This document shows, in pieces, positions 27,452 through 37,200 of a stretch of DNA of 64,000 nt (its first letter is position 1; each line of letters opens with the position of its first letter). The translations under genes were made by a program, and so were the position numbers. The notes under the pieces are model-generated. The model did not search any database. It worked only from the letters and a program-made list of their open reading frames with translations, and had not been told where the DNA came from. The stretch comes from Actinomadura_E scrupuli (lineage in GTDB: Bacteria > Actinomycetota > Actinomycetes > Streptosporangiales > Streptosporangiaceae). Location: NCBI RefSeq assembly GCF_050971785.1, contig NZ_JBPCCU010000006.1:310001-374000 (forward strand). Direction: 5' to 3'.

Positions 27452-29515
27452 TTATTGGGGTGGGCTCACCAGCGCCCGGGAGAGCAGGACATCTTCGCTC
27501 CCTGACCGCCAGAGGCATCCGGGGCGCAAGACGGTTATGGGCTCGCCCGCCGTTGGCGCCCCGATCAGAGGCTCGTGAGACCCAGGATCAAAAGGCGCTT
27601 CCGCACCGACTTCGCCGACCACCTCGAGGCCCTGATCGGACAACATTGCATGAACGCGCTCAATCAAAACTTCCGGGGTGACTTTGCTGGCGGTGAGTTC
27701 CTCCACCTCTGCTGCAAGATCGGCCATGCTGCGGAGGACGTCGATTTGGAGCTGGCGTTCCTGGGAGGCGCGCACTCCGACGGACCGCTCATGCTGCTGT
27801 TGCAAGAGATTCTCGAGGCGCTCGGACCGGGCGGTAAGCTCGCGGCTTCTGGCTTCTGCACGCTCGGCCCGCTCGTCCGCCTGACGCCTCTCGGCCTGAG
27901 CCTGCTCCACGTCGGCTTCCAACCGGGCCATTCGGCCCTCTCTCGCCAGCGCCCGGACCCATGAGTCGACGACCGGGTCGTTGCCGGCCACCCGCTGGAA
28001 TGCGTTGGCGATCCCCTGCGCCGGTAGGTACTCCACGAACTCCTGCGGCAGGGCGAGCAGGCCGGACAGCCGTGTACGACTGGTCACCTTGGACAACTCC
28101 CGGGCCATGAGCGGGGCGATGACACGTTCGGCCACCTCCTGCCGTGCGGTGACGCGACCAAGGACCCCGGACGCGCAGTCGGTCAGCTCCGTCAGGCTCA
28201 CCTCACGCCACCAAATCTCATCGGCGATACGCTCGGGCCAGACACCACTGACCGCCGACAGCAACGCTGCTCTGCCACCCCGCCGGGTCAACGGGAGCTT
28301 TGCTGCGATACGAGCGACCAGCTCAGGGGCGACTGCTTTGCGCTCGTCCGGCTTCATCACCGGCAACCGCCGGTGGAGGATCTGTGTGACGCTTTCGAGA
28401 ATCTCGAGCTCGTCCTTGCCCGGCTCAGTGGCGGTGGCGGTGGCGGTGGCGGTCAATTCGATGAGCGCCGGTAGGGCCTGCGCTTCCAGGGGCCAGTCGA
28501 CGACTCGCCGGAGCAGCCCACTGGCGGCGGACTTCAGCCCAGGACCGGATGGCGAACGCCCACGGAGTTCCGCGGCGGCCGCCGCCAGGACGGCTTGGAT
28601 CGATGTGAGGTCGACCGCGGACTGCTGTTGAGCGGCGTCGATCGGCTCGGCGGGTCGCGGCAATGCGAGTAGCAGAGCGTGAGCTTGTGCTCGCTCCTCA
28701 TCGCAGACCGAGGTCAGCAGACGATCGACCCCGGCATCATCCAATCGACTGCCCAACCGAGCCGCGGTGGCCAATGGTTGCTGCCCGTAGTGCAAGGCGG
28801 TCGGCACCGGCTCATCGGTGAGCGCCGCAGCGAACGCCTCGGCCAACGACACCGCGCCGGGCGTGGTCTGCGCCTCAGCCGATTCGCCGGACGCGTCGAC
28901 GGGCTCAGCAGTCCCGTCGGGTGCGCCGGCGACGCCGACCGCCTCCCCGGCGACATCGACGACCTCAGCCGGAGCGGCGCCCGGCACGGGCCTGGCACTC
29001 AAGTCCTTGACCGGGGCGGGTTCACTCGCAACCTCGGTGTCCGAGTCGCCCGGGCCTTCGGCCTGGGTAGGGGTCTCGGCTTTGGCTCTGGTCCACTTGT
29101 AGGTCATCCTGCCGGTAGAGCGAATGCCGTCGTGCTCGACCAGCTTCTTCTGCGCCTGCTTCCAAACCCTGTCTACGACCTCTCGTGCCACCCCGAGGTC
29201 CATGAACTTCTGCTTGATCTCGGTGGTGGTCAGAGCCGACTTGTGTTCGGACAGCAGCGATGCGACGACAGTGACCGGATCAGCCTCGAGCCGGGCGGTG
29301 AAAGCGGCTATGTCCACCAGAGCCTGATGGAGCAGGCTCCCTTGTGGTGCGAACCTCGTCGTAGCACTGAAGACGACCTCTTCTTCGGTCCCGTCATCGT
29401 CCCAGCGGACCGTCATCGCTGACCCCTGTTTCGCCAGGAGTATTCCGGTGCGCACCCGTCCACCCGAGTCCGGCAGCTTTCTCACGACGACTTTGACCTG
29501 ATCCACGGCTGCCAC
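27452..29515 (-). CDS. protein with winged-HTH N terminus and GrpE-like C terminus
   Basis: A 687-residue protein. The N terminus has a Tudor/SH3-like segment (GILLAKQGSAMTVRWDDDG), then a helical winged-HTH-like region (TTTEIKQKFMDLGVAREVVDRVWK, about residues 95-145). An acidic Pro/Ala linker and an all-helical middle follow, including a TATATATATE run. From about residue 545 there is a long coiled coil. The last 59 residues read as GrpE: GLEVVGEVGAEAPFDPGSHE, where GrpE has GLxxI..GxxFDPxxHEA, followed by a strand region TVLRPGCLWRSG and VLLSRALVSPP matching the GrpE end (YRLxDRVLRPAxVxV). GrpE is the nucleotide exchange factor of DnaK, and the downstream gene is an Hsp70. The assignment is by eye, without a database search. 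Confidence 0.75.
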   Translation of the reverse strand: MAAVDQVKVVVRKLPDSGGRVRTGILLAKQGSAMTVRWDDDGTEEEVVFSATTRFAPQGSLLHQALVDIAAFTARLEADPVTVVASLLSEHKSALTTTEIKQKFMDLGVAREVVDRVWKQAQKKLVEHDGIRSTGRMTYKWTRAKAETPTQAEGPGDSDTEVASEPAPVKDLSARPVPGAAPAEVVDVAGEAVGVAGAPDGTAEPVDASGESAEAQTTPGAVSLAEAFAAALTDEPVPTALHYGQQPLATAARLGSRLDDAGVDRLLTSVCDEERAQAHALLLALPRPAEPIDAAQQQSAVDLTSIQAVLAAAAAELRGRSPSGPGLKSAASGLLRRVVDWPLEAQALPALIELTATATATATEPGKDELEILESVTQILHRRLPVMKPDERKAVAPELVARIAAKLPLTRRGGRAALLSAVSGVWPERIADEIWWREVSLTELTDCASGVLGRVTARQEVAERVIAPLMARELSKVTSRTRLSGLLALPQEFVEYLPAQGIANAFQRVAGNDPVVDSWVRALAREGRMARLEADVEQAQAERRQADERAERAEARSRELTARSERLENLLQQQHERSVGVRASQERQLQIDVLRSMADLAAEVEELTASKVTPEVLIERVHAMLSDQGLEVVGEVGAEAPFDPGSHEPLIGAPTAGEPITVLRPGCLWRSGSEDVLLSRALVSPPQ

Positions 29516-29667
29516 TGTAGACGGAGACCGAATAGCCGGTACCCGAAGCGACCATCAGTACGCTCGAACGCCCTGCTCGGACGGATCACTCGGCAGTCGC
29601 TGACCGATGGTCAGACGGCCGCTGTGATGGCAGTGTGCTCAGTCCGGATATTGATGGACGAGGAAGC

Positions 29668-30189
29668 TCAGGTGACCGGCGGGAGACAGCGAACGCACCG
29701 GTCGATCGCTCCATGGTGGATACAAAGTTGGGTCCGCACCGTGGCGAGGCCCGGCAGCGCACGCACCGTACTCGGACCGGCTGTGCCGAAGGATACGCTG
29801 TCCTTGCGGGCTCTCTCCTTCGCGTTCAGTAGGCTTCGAGCCCAGGTGTAGTGAGACTCCATGTCCTTGTAGATGCCCAACTGATTGGCCTTCGTGCCGT
29901 AGAGCTCCTTGAGGGCTTTCTTCGCCTGGCCCCAGAGCGGCGATATCGCCGCATGATCATTGCTCTCCCGGGCGGCTCTCATACTGGCCAGCAGAAAGAG
30001 GAGCCGCACCCGCTTCTTTTCCAGTTGCTTCTGGTTGAGGGCATTGACCACGGGCGTCTTCGGATCATTGCGCCTGCTGGGATCACTTGGATCTGGGGCA
30101 CCACCACCCCAAACGTAACGCGAACTGTTCGTCGCGGCCCGTGTCGTCCAGCCGGCGTTCCCCGTGAGCACTACACGTCTACGCGTCAT
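29668..30189 (-). CDS. unknown basic protein upstream of the Hsp70 module
   Basis: A 173-residue, Arg/Lys-rich protein. The N terminus is basic and disordered, and the middle is helical (LNQKQLEKKRVRLLFLLASMRAARE). The C terminus carries a CIHHGAIDRCVRCLPP segment whose Cys and His residues could bind zinc. It is on the same strand as the Hsp70 and GrpE-like genes, with 152 bases between, and could be part of the module. No family was recognised; start codon uncertain. Confidence 0.5.
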   Translation of the reverse strand: MTRRRVVLTGNAGWTTRAATNSSRYVWGGGAPDPSDPSRRNDPKTPVVNALNQKQLEKKRVRLLFLLASMRAARESNDHAAISPLWGQAKKALKELYGTKANQLGIYKDMESHYTWARSLLNAKERARKDSVSFGTAGPSTVRALPGLATVRTQLCIHHGAIDRCVRCLPPVT

Positions 30190-30219
30190 CTTCGCTCCGA
30201 AACACGTACGGCTTACGGA

Positions 30220-30879
30220 TCAGCCGGGCAGGGGGATGGTAACGCCTCCGGAGAACATCGAGTCGTGCAGCTTGAGTGACTTGAGCTGCACACCCTTGGG
30301 GACGTCGAAGATGAGCACGCCTTTGACACCGTTGCCGGGGTTGATGTCCTTGAGGAAGGCGTTGGACTCGTCGCCCATGGCGATGGTGGCCTCGGTGTCG
30401 GAGTCGAAGTCACGGCCTTGGACGTCCGCCAGTTTCTGGTTGGAGTTGTCGAAGGTCCGGGCCTCCTTCCCGATGTTGCGCACGGTGACGTAGACCAGCA
30501 CGTACTGGCCTTGCGCGGTCCGGCCGAAGTACTGGTCACCGACGCGCCGGACTCCCTTCTTCACCTTGGTGACGGTGAAGGCGAACTTGCCGTCGCGGTA
30601 CTCCCTGCCGATGCCGTTCATGACCTTCTTGGCTGCAGTGGCCGCCGTGCCCGGCGAGTGCGTGCCAGCTCCGTCGCCACCGGCCTCCGTGGGCGTGGAC
30701 GGCGAGGCTGGGGTCTTGGACGCCGTGCCGATGATCGCCGCACAGCCGCCTGCCACCACGAACAATCCGACCAGGACTCCGATCGCGATCAGGCAGCCCT
30801 TGCCCGCTCCCGATCCACGGCGCTGCGGGGGCGGGCCGTAAGGGGCGGCAGGCCCGTACGGGCCGGGGGTGGGGGTCAT
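30220..30879 (-). CDS. DUF4352 membrane-anchored extracellular protein
   Basis: A 219-residue protein. A Pro/Gly-rich cytoplasmic head (PTPGPYGPAAPYGPPP) precedes one membrane helix (GCLIAIGVLVGLFVVAGGCAA) and a Ser/Thr/Gly-rich linker. The extracellular beta-sandwich is DUF4352/telokin-like: KFAFTVTKVKKGVRRVG, YVLVYVTVRNIGKEARTFD, and GVLIFDVPKGVQLKSLKLHD. Such proteins are common actinomycete surface proteins with no proven defence role. It probably belongs to neither flanking system. Confidence 0.82.
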   Translation of the reverse strand: MTPTPGPYGPAAPYGPPPQRRGSGAGKGCLIAIGVLVGLFVVAGGCAAIIGTASKTPASPSTPTEAGGDGAGTHSPGTAATAAKKVMNGIGREYRDGKFAFTVTKVKKGVRRVGDQYFGRTAQGQYVLVYVTVRNIGKEARTFDNSNQKLADVQGRDFDSDTEATIAMGDESNAFLKDINPGNGVKGVLIFDVPKGVQLKSLKLHDSMFSGGVTIPLPG

Positions 30880-30984
30880 GGGGGGCTCCTCGACGTGGGG
30901 GGACAGGCGATCGGTCGAGGCCAGATCCTAGCGGCTTTGTGAACTTACTACACGGATTTTTTATGTGTACTTCACTCACATGCG

Positions 30985-31022
30985 AGACATTCGTAGACAT
31001 TGCATGATTTGTTCTCTACGGT
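30985..31022 (+). promoter_or_regulatory. candidate promoter and tandem repeats before drmD
   Basis: TAGACA at 30994-30999 and TACGGT at 31017-31022 are 17 bases apart, a good actinobacterial -35/-10 pair, giving a leader of about 120 bases before drmD. Two AGACATT copies at 30985-30991 and 30995-31001 are one helical turn apart and overlap the -35 box, a layout typical of a repressor or activator site. The region 30940-31020 is distinctly AT-rich. Confidence 0.45.
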
Positions 31023-31150
31023 GGCGGGGAGCCCGTCACGGCGACCGGCAGCGGCCGGGGCCTTCCGGGTGGGATGATCCCTGTGCTACGAAGTGTCCGC
31101 GCCTTGTGACCTTGAGTTGAAGACGGGCTGAGGACGGGTTGAGGAGAGAC

Positions 31151-34100
31151 ATGTCGACGACGACGGCCGAACAGCCCGCTATCGGGGCCTTGGTCCAGGT
31201 CAGGGGCCAGCGCTGGGTGGTCAGCGATTTCGACGCCCAGGCCGCCAGCACCCTGGTCACGCTGCAGAGCGTCGAGGACGGCCGGTACGGCGAGACCTTG
31301 TCGGTCATCTGGGAAATCGAACCCGGCCGGCGGACGCTGCCCAGCGGCTCCCTACCGGAGATAACCAAAGACGGCTTCGACTCACCCCGGCGGCTGGCGG
31401 CCTTCCTGGACGCCATCCGCTGGTCTGCCGTCACCTCCGCCGACGTGAAGACCCTCCAGGCGCCGTTCCGGTCGGGGGTCGCCATCGAGGACTACCAGTT
31501 GGAGCCGGTCGCTCGGGCATTGGACGCGCCCCGGGTGAACCTGCTGCTCGCCGACGACGTCGGGCTCGGCAAGACCATCGAGGCTGGCCTGGTCGCCCAG
31601 GAGCTGCTGCTGCGCCATCGCGGCCGCAAGATCCTGGTCGTGTGTCCGGCAGGCCTGACAGTGAAGTGGGCCGACGAGATGGCCGAAAAGTTCGGCCTGG
31701 ACTTCACGGTCATCGACTCGGAGCGCTGCGCGAGCGTACGCCGCACGCATGGTAGCGCCGCCAACCCGTTCGAGGTCTACCCCCTCGCCATCGTGTCGCT
31801 GCCGTGGCTGCGCACTCCCAAGGCACAGCGTCTGCTGGACGAGGTGCTCCCACCGGACGGCCCCACCTATCCGCGCACCTTCGACCTGCTGATCCTGGAC
31901 GAGGCGCACCATGTGGCACCGGCCGCGCCCAAGCAGGTGTACGCCGTCGACTCCCAGCAGACCAAGCTGATCCGACGGCTGGCCCCGCACTTCACCCACC
32001 GGCTGTTCCTGTCGGCCACCCCGCACAACGGCTACCAGGCGTCCTTCACCGCACTACTGGAGATCCTCGACGACCAGCGGTTCGCCCGCGGTGTCGATCC
32101 CGACCCCGCCGCGGTCAAGGACACGGTCGTACGGCGCCTGAAACGCGACATCGTCGACGCCGACGGCAAGCCCAAGTTCCGGCAGCGTGACGCCCGGGAG
32201 ATCCCGGTCGCCTACCCCGAGGACGAGCGGAAGATCCACGGGCTGCTCAAGCAGTTCACCGCGGCCCGGCGCAAGCGCCTCAACCAGAGCCGGGGCCGCA
32301 AGGCCGCCGACCTGGTGACCCTGCTGCTGAAGAAGCGCCTGTTCTCCAGCCCGTACGCCTTCGGGCAGACCATCGGCGTCTACGCCGACACGCTGCGCTC
32401 CAAGGCCAGGACCGTGGTGGTGCCGGACGAGGAAGAGTGGCTTGAGGAGTTCTTCGAGGAGACCTCGACGCTGGATGACGAGGCGCTGGAGGAGGCCGAG
32501 CACGACGCGCTGGCCCGCACCAAGCCGCTCATCCAGGAGAAGCACGACGAGCTCGCGCTGCTCCAGCAGATGAAGGACTGGGCCGATGCGCACGACGCCG
32601 AGCCGGACGCCAAAGCCGCCGAACTCATCGGTTATCTGAAGGCGGTCTGCGTCCCCGACGGGAAGAACTGGACCAACGAGCGGGTCATCGTCTTCACCGA
32701 ATATCGCGACACCAAGAACTGGCTCCGCGACCTGCTCCGCGCCCAGGGCATGGGTGCGGGCCGGGTGGCGGAGCTGGACGGCAGCATGACCGCGCAGGCC
32801 CGTGAGCAGTTGCGGCTCGCCTTTCAGAAGGACCCGGCCGACAACCCGGTGCGCATCCTGCTCGCGACCGACGCCGCCAGCGAGGGCATCGACCTGCAGA
32901 ACCACTGCCATCGGCTGGTCAACTACGACATCCCGTTCAACCCCAACAAGCTGGAGCAGCGCATCGGCCGCATCGACCGGTACGGTCAGCGGGAGGTCCC
33001 GGAGATCCGGCATTTCGTGGGCACCGGCTGGGACAAGGCCGTCGACTCCTACGAGGCGGACCTGGAGTTCCTGTCCCGGGTGGCCAAGAAGGTCGCCCAG
33101 ATGGAGGAGGACCTCGGCTCGGTCAACGCGGTCCTCGCCGACGCCGTGCAGCGCAGGCTGACCGGTGAGATCAGCGACTTCGACATCGAGCGGGCCGGCA
33201 CCAGGAAGAAGGCGGGAGCCAGGACCGGCAACGTGGCCGCCGAGACCAACGTCGGTGAGCAGGTGCGCAAACTGCGCGCCGAGCTGGACAAGACCATCGA
33301 GGAGTTGCACATCAGCCCCGCCGGAGTGCAGCGCGTGGTGGAGGTCGCGCTGGACCTGGCCCGCCAGCAGCCACTGGCCAGGGCCATCGACCCCGACGAG
33401 CTGTACGACGTGCCGACCCTGACCGGCTCCTGGGAACGCGCCTCCGCCGGGCTGCTGGAGAAGCTCGCGGCCCCTGGTGAGGAGCCCAGGCAGCGGCCGG
33501 TCACCTTCGACCAGAGGGCCGCCAAGGACCGCGAGGACGTGGTGCTCGCCCACCTCGGCCACCCGCTGGTCGCGATGTCCACCCGGCTGCTACGGGCCGC
33601 CGTCTCCAATGATGAGATCGGCCTGCACCGGGTGGCCGCCGTGGTGAGCGACGACCCCGAGCTGGAGACCGTGCTGGTCGGCGTGTACTCCCGGTTCGTG
33701 CTGGTCGGCGTCGACGGCGTACGGCTGCACGAGGAAGTGCTGCACACCGGCGGCTGGGCCCCGGAGACCGGCCGGTTCCGAAGGTGGGAGAGCCTGAAAC
33801 GGCTCGGCGACCTGCTGGACCGATCGCTCGGCACCGGCCGGCCCGCGACCCCGCGCCAGCAGGCCCGGCTGGCCGAGCGGTGGGAGAGCGCCCGCGTCCT
33901 GGACGGCCTGCGGTCCGCCATCGACTGGCGTACGACCACGCGCCGCGAGTCGCTGGAGCGTACGCTCGCGCAACGTCAGGACGCCGAGCAGCACCGGATC
34001 ACCGCCAACCTGGCCCAGTTCAAGGCCAGCCTCCAGGCCCAACTCGCCAAGGGCGACGAGCAGGACGCGCTGTTCTCCACCCTGGAGACGCAGAGCAGGG

Positions 34101-34273
34101 ACGAGATCGCCCAATACCACCGGGACCGCAGATCCTGGGAGGAACGCCTGCGGCGGTTGGAGGGCGAGCGCGACTTGGAGCTGGCGCAGATCGCCGCCCG
34201 GTACGCCGACCCCCGCTCGCACACCTTCCCCGTCGCCGTGATCTTCGTCGTACCGAAGCAGGAGATGCAGTGA
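31151..34273 (+). CDS. drmD: DISARM SNF2-type helicase DrmD
   Basis: A 1040-residue RapA/HepA-like helicase and the first gene of the class 1 DISARM system. Helicase motifs are DDVGLGKTIEAGL with GKT near 140-142, DEAH at 250-253, LFLSATPHNGY, ILLATDAASEGIDLQ, and VNYDIPFNPNKLEQRIGRIDRYGQ. The C-terminal half contains long charged helices and ends with a coiled coil before VAVIFVVPKQEMQ. DrmD is the class-defining helicase of class 1 DISARM and is required for full phage protection in that class. The ATG at 31151 has a GAGGAGAG site; a TTG 12 bases upstream is less likely. Its stop overlaps the drmMI start (TGATG). Confidence 0.92.
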   Translation: MSTTTAEQPAIGALVQVRGQRWVVSDFDAQAASTLVTLQSVEDGRYGETLSVIWEIEPGRRTLPSGSLPEITKDGFDSPRRLAAFLDAIRWSAVTSADVKTLQAPFRSGVAIEDYQLEPVARALDAPRVNLLLADDVGLGKTIEAGLVAQELLLRHRGRKILVVCPAGLTVKWADEMAEKFGLDFTVIDSERCASVRRTHGSAANPFEVYPLAIVSLPWLRTPKAQRLLDEVLPPDGPTYPRTFDLLILDEAHHVAPAAPKQVYAVDSQQTKLIRRLAPHFTHRLFLSATPHNGYQASFTALLEILDDQRFARGVDPDPAAVKDTVVRRLKRDIVDADGKPKFRQRDAREIPVAYPEDERKIHGLLKQFTAARRKRLNQSRGRKAADLVTLLLKKRLFSSPYAFGQTIGVYADTLRSKARTVVVPDEEEWLEEFFEETSTLDDEALEEAEHDALARTKPLIQEKHDELALLQQMKDWADAHDAEPDAKAAELIGYLKAVCVPDGKNWTNERVIVFTEYRDTKNWLRDLLRAQGMGAGRVAELDGSMTAQAREQLRLAFQKDPADNPVRILLATDAASEGIDLQNHCHRLVNYDIPFNPNKLEQRIGRIDRYGQREVPEIRHFVGTGWDKAVDSYEADLEFLSRVAKKVAQMEEDLGSVNAVLADAVQRRLTGEISDFDIERAGTRKKAGARTGNVAAETNVGEQVRKLRAELDKTIEELHISPAGVQRVVEVALDLARQQPLARAIDPDELYDVPTLTGSWERASAGLLEKLAAPGEEPRQRPVTFDQRAAKDREDVVLAHLGHPLVAMSTRLLRAAVSNDEIGLHRVAAVVSDDPELETVLVGVYSRFVLVGVDGVRLHEEVLHTGGWAPETGRFRRWESLKRLGDLLDRSLGTGRPATPRQQARLAERWESARVLDGLRSAIDWRTTTRRESLERTLAQRQDAEQHRITANLAQFKASLQAQLAKGDEQDALFSTLETQSRDEIAQYHRDRRSWEERLRRLEGERDLELAQIAARYADPRSHTFPVAVIFVVPKQEMQ

Positions 34274-37200
34274 TGGCCCCCGGCAGCAGCCGCTTCCCCC
34301 GGCACTCCGATACCTTCGACCACTCGGGCTGGCTCGACCTGATCGAGGTCTCCGGACCGTTCCTGTCGATCCCAGTGCTGCGCAGGGCGTGGCCGACGCT
34401 CGACGCGGTCGACAAGCAGACCCGCGAACGTCTCCGCCTCGCCCAGGGCACCGGCCTCGGTTCTGGTACGGCCGCCGACCGGCGGGAGTGGATCGACTTC
34501 GTGCTGGCCGACCTGCTCGGCTGGGGCGACGCCCTGCACACTTCCGGTCTCGGCGAGCTCGCCCTGGAGGTGGCCGAGCACGACTCCACCCTCACCCCGT
34601 CGTTCGCGCTGGCCGAGCCGGGCGAGGACCCCAAGCCCGAGGCGCTGCGGTTGCTCGGCCTGGTCTGCGACGGTTCACCCACCCAGCGGGTCGCGGGGGA
34701 GGACTGGGCCGCGACCCCGGTGGACCGGCTCGCCCAGCTCTGCCGGCACCACGACGTACCGCTCGGCCTGGCCACCGACGGCCGGTGGTTCGCGCTGGTC
34801 TGGGCACCGCGCGGCGGGGTCACCACCACCGCCGTCTTCGACACCGTCGACTGGGCGACCGCCGCCGAACGCGACGTCGTACGCGCCTTCGTCTCGATCC
34901 TGAGCCGGTCCCGGTTCTTCGCCGTGCCCGACGCCGAGACGCTGCCCATGCTGCTGAAGGCCAGCCTGGACAACCAGGAGGACATCACCGAGGCCCTCGG
35001 TGTCCAGGTCCGCCAGGCCGTCGAGCTGCTGGTCGCCGCGATCGGCCGCGCGCACACCCTGGACGTCAAGAACGACGGAGCCGGGATCGGCGACGTGTCC
35101 GCGCATGAGGTCTACCGGGGCTCGGTCTCGGTGATGATGCGCATCGTGTTCCTGCTGTTCGCCGAGGAACGCGGCCTGTTGCCCGCCGACAAGGAGCTCT
35201 ACCGGCAGGCGTACTCGGTCGGCCTGCTCTGCGCCGAGCTGGAGGACCACGTCCTCGCGGGCTCCGAGCAGGACCTTGAGCACAGCAACGCCGCCTGGCA
35301 CCGGCTGCTCGCGGTCTTCAACGCCGTCTACTTCGGGGTCTCGCACCCCGACCTGACCATGCACGCCCACGACGGCTCCATCTTCGACCCCTACCGTTAT
35401 GACTGGCTGCCGCTGACCATCGATGACCGCACCGTGCTGCACATGCTGCGCGCCGTGCAGTACGTGCAGATCGGTACGGGTCGCAACCGCGAGCGCCGCA
35501 GGCTGTCGTTCCGTGCCCTGGACGTCGAACAGATCGGGTACGTCTACGAGGGCCTGCTGTCCTTCGAGGGCTTCTACGCCGAGGAGCCCGTGGTCGGGCT
35601 GATCGGCAAGGAGGGGTACGAGGAGGAGGTCCCGCTCCGGGTGCTCGCCGACCACGCCGCCGCGTGCGCCACGGTGGAGGAGCTGGCCGCCCGGCTCGCC
35701 GCCGAGTACAAGGACTCCAAGATCGGCTCTGCGGCGGCGCTGACCAAGAAGCTCGCTCCGCTCGCCGGAGCGGACCGCCAAGAGGCCGAACGCAAGCTCC
35801 TCGCGGTCACCGCGGGCGACTACCAGCTCGCCCAGCAGCTCCTGCCGTTCTACGGCATCATCCGCACCGACCTGCGCGACCTGCCCGTCGTCATCCTCAC
35901 CGACGCGCTGTTCGTCACCGAGTCGTCGTTGCGCAAGAACACCGGCACCCACTACACCCCGAAGTTCCTCGCCGAGCAGGTCGTCGAGGGTGCCCTGGAG
36001 CCCCTGGTCTATTCCCCCGGGCCGTTGCAGACCGCCGACCGCGACGAGTGGCAGCCGCGCTCCTCGCAGGAGCTCCTGTCGCTGAAGGTCGCCGACATCG
36101 CCATGGGCTCGGCCGCCTTCCTGGTCGCCGCCTGCCGCTACCTGGCCGGTCACCTGGTCGAGGCCTGGTCCCGCGAGGGCTCGGCGGAGGCCGCCACCTA
36201 CCTCGCCGCACCCCGCTCCGAGGTCGCGGCCGACGCGGACGCCGACCCGCTGATCATCAAAGCCCGGCGGCAGATCATCGAGCACTGCCTGTACGGCGTC
36301 GACATCAACCCGATGGCCGTCGAGATGGCCAAACTGTCCCTCTGGCTCATCTCCATGGACCCGAAGCGTCCCTTCACCTTCCTCGACGACCGCCTCATCG
36401 CCGGCGACTCCCTGCTCGGCATCACCTCACTCGACCAGCTCGAAGTCCTGCACATGGACGCCCGCCGCGGCCGGGAACTACACGAGGACGACAGCGCCCT
36501 GTTTAACCTGACCACGGGCCTACGAGAGATGGTCGGAGAGATCGCCGCCGACCGGCAACGCCTGGTCGAGATCGACGGTACGACGCTGGAGGCGCTGGCC
36601 GAGAAACGTCAGGTACTCGCCGAGACCGAGGCCAAGTCCGCCCGCGCCCGCCTCATCGCCGACCTCGCCGTGGGCGCGGCACTGGCGTACGCTCGCAGTG
36701 GTGGTAACGGTCTCGACACCTCCTCCCACCAGGCGATTCGAGCCGCCACGAAGCTCATTGCCAAGGATCTGCGGCAGGAAGATAGCGATGAAGTGGCGGA
36801 GGAGCGGGAGCTTGCCGTTCAGGATCAGTCCCAGATGTGGCTGAGGGCGGACCTGCCATTCGGCGGCTTCGAACGTGAGCCCGTGCATTGGCCCTTGGCG
36901 TTCCCCGAGGTGTTCGGCCCTACCCGCCCAAACGGCACCGGCTTCGATGCAATCATTGGAAACCCACCCTTCCTGGGTGGACACAAGATTGGTTCATTTT
37001 CGGGAGGTCTCTACCGGGAGTACCTTGTTCAGGCTGTTGGTGGGGGCGCGCGAGGCCGAGCAGATCTAGTAGCGTACTTTGTTCTTCGTTCGCACGAACT
37101 ACTAGGCAACGATGGCCAGGCGGGATTGATTGCCACAAATACACTGGCGCAAGGTGATACGCGCGAAGTCGGTCTTGACCGGCTGATTGAAGACGGCACC

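Noticed and set aside
28430..28460. Tandem GGTGGC-type hexamers
   Set aside because: They simply encode a TATATATA run in the GrpE-like protein; no sign of an independent repeat element.
33784..34272. Longer start for drmMI inside drmD
   Set aside because: The TGATG overlap gives a natural start at 34273; the upstream extension is an Arg/Pro-rich shadow of drmD.
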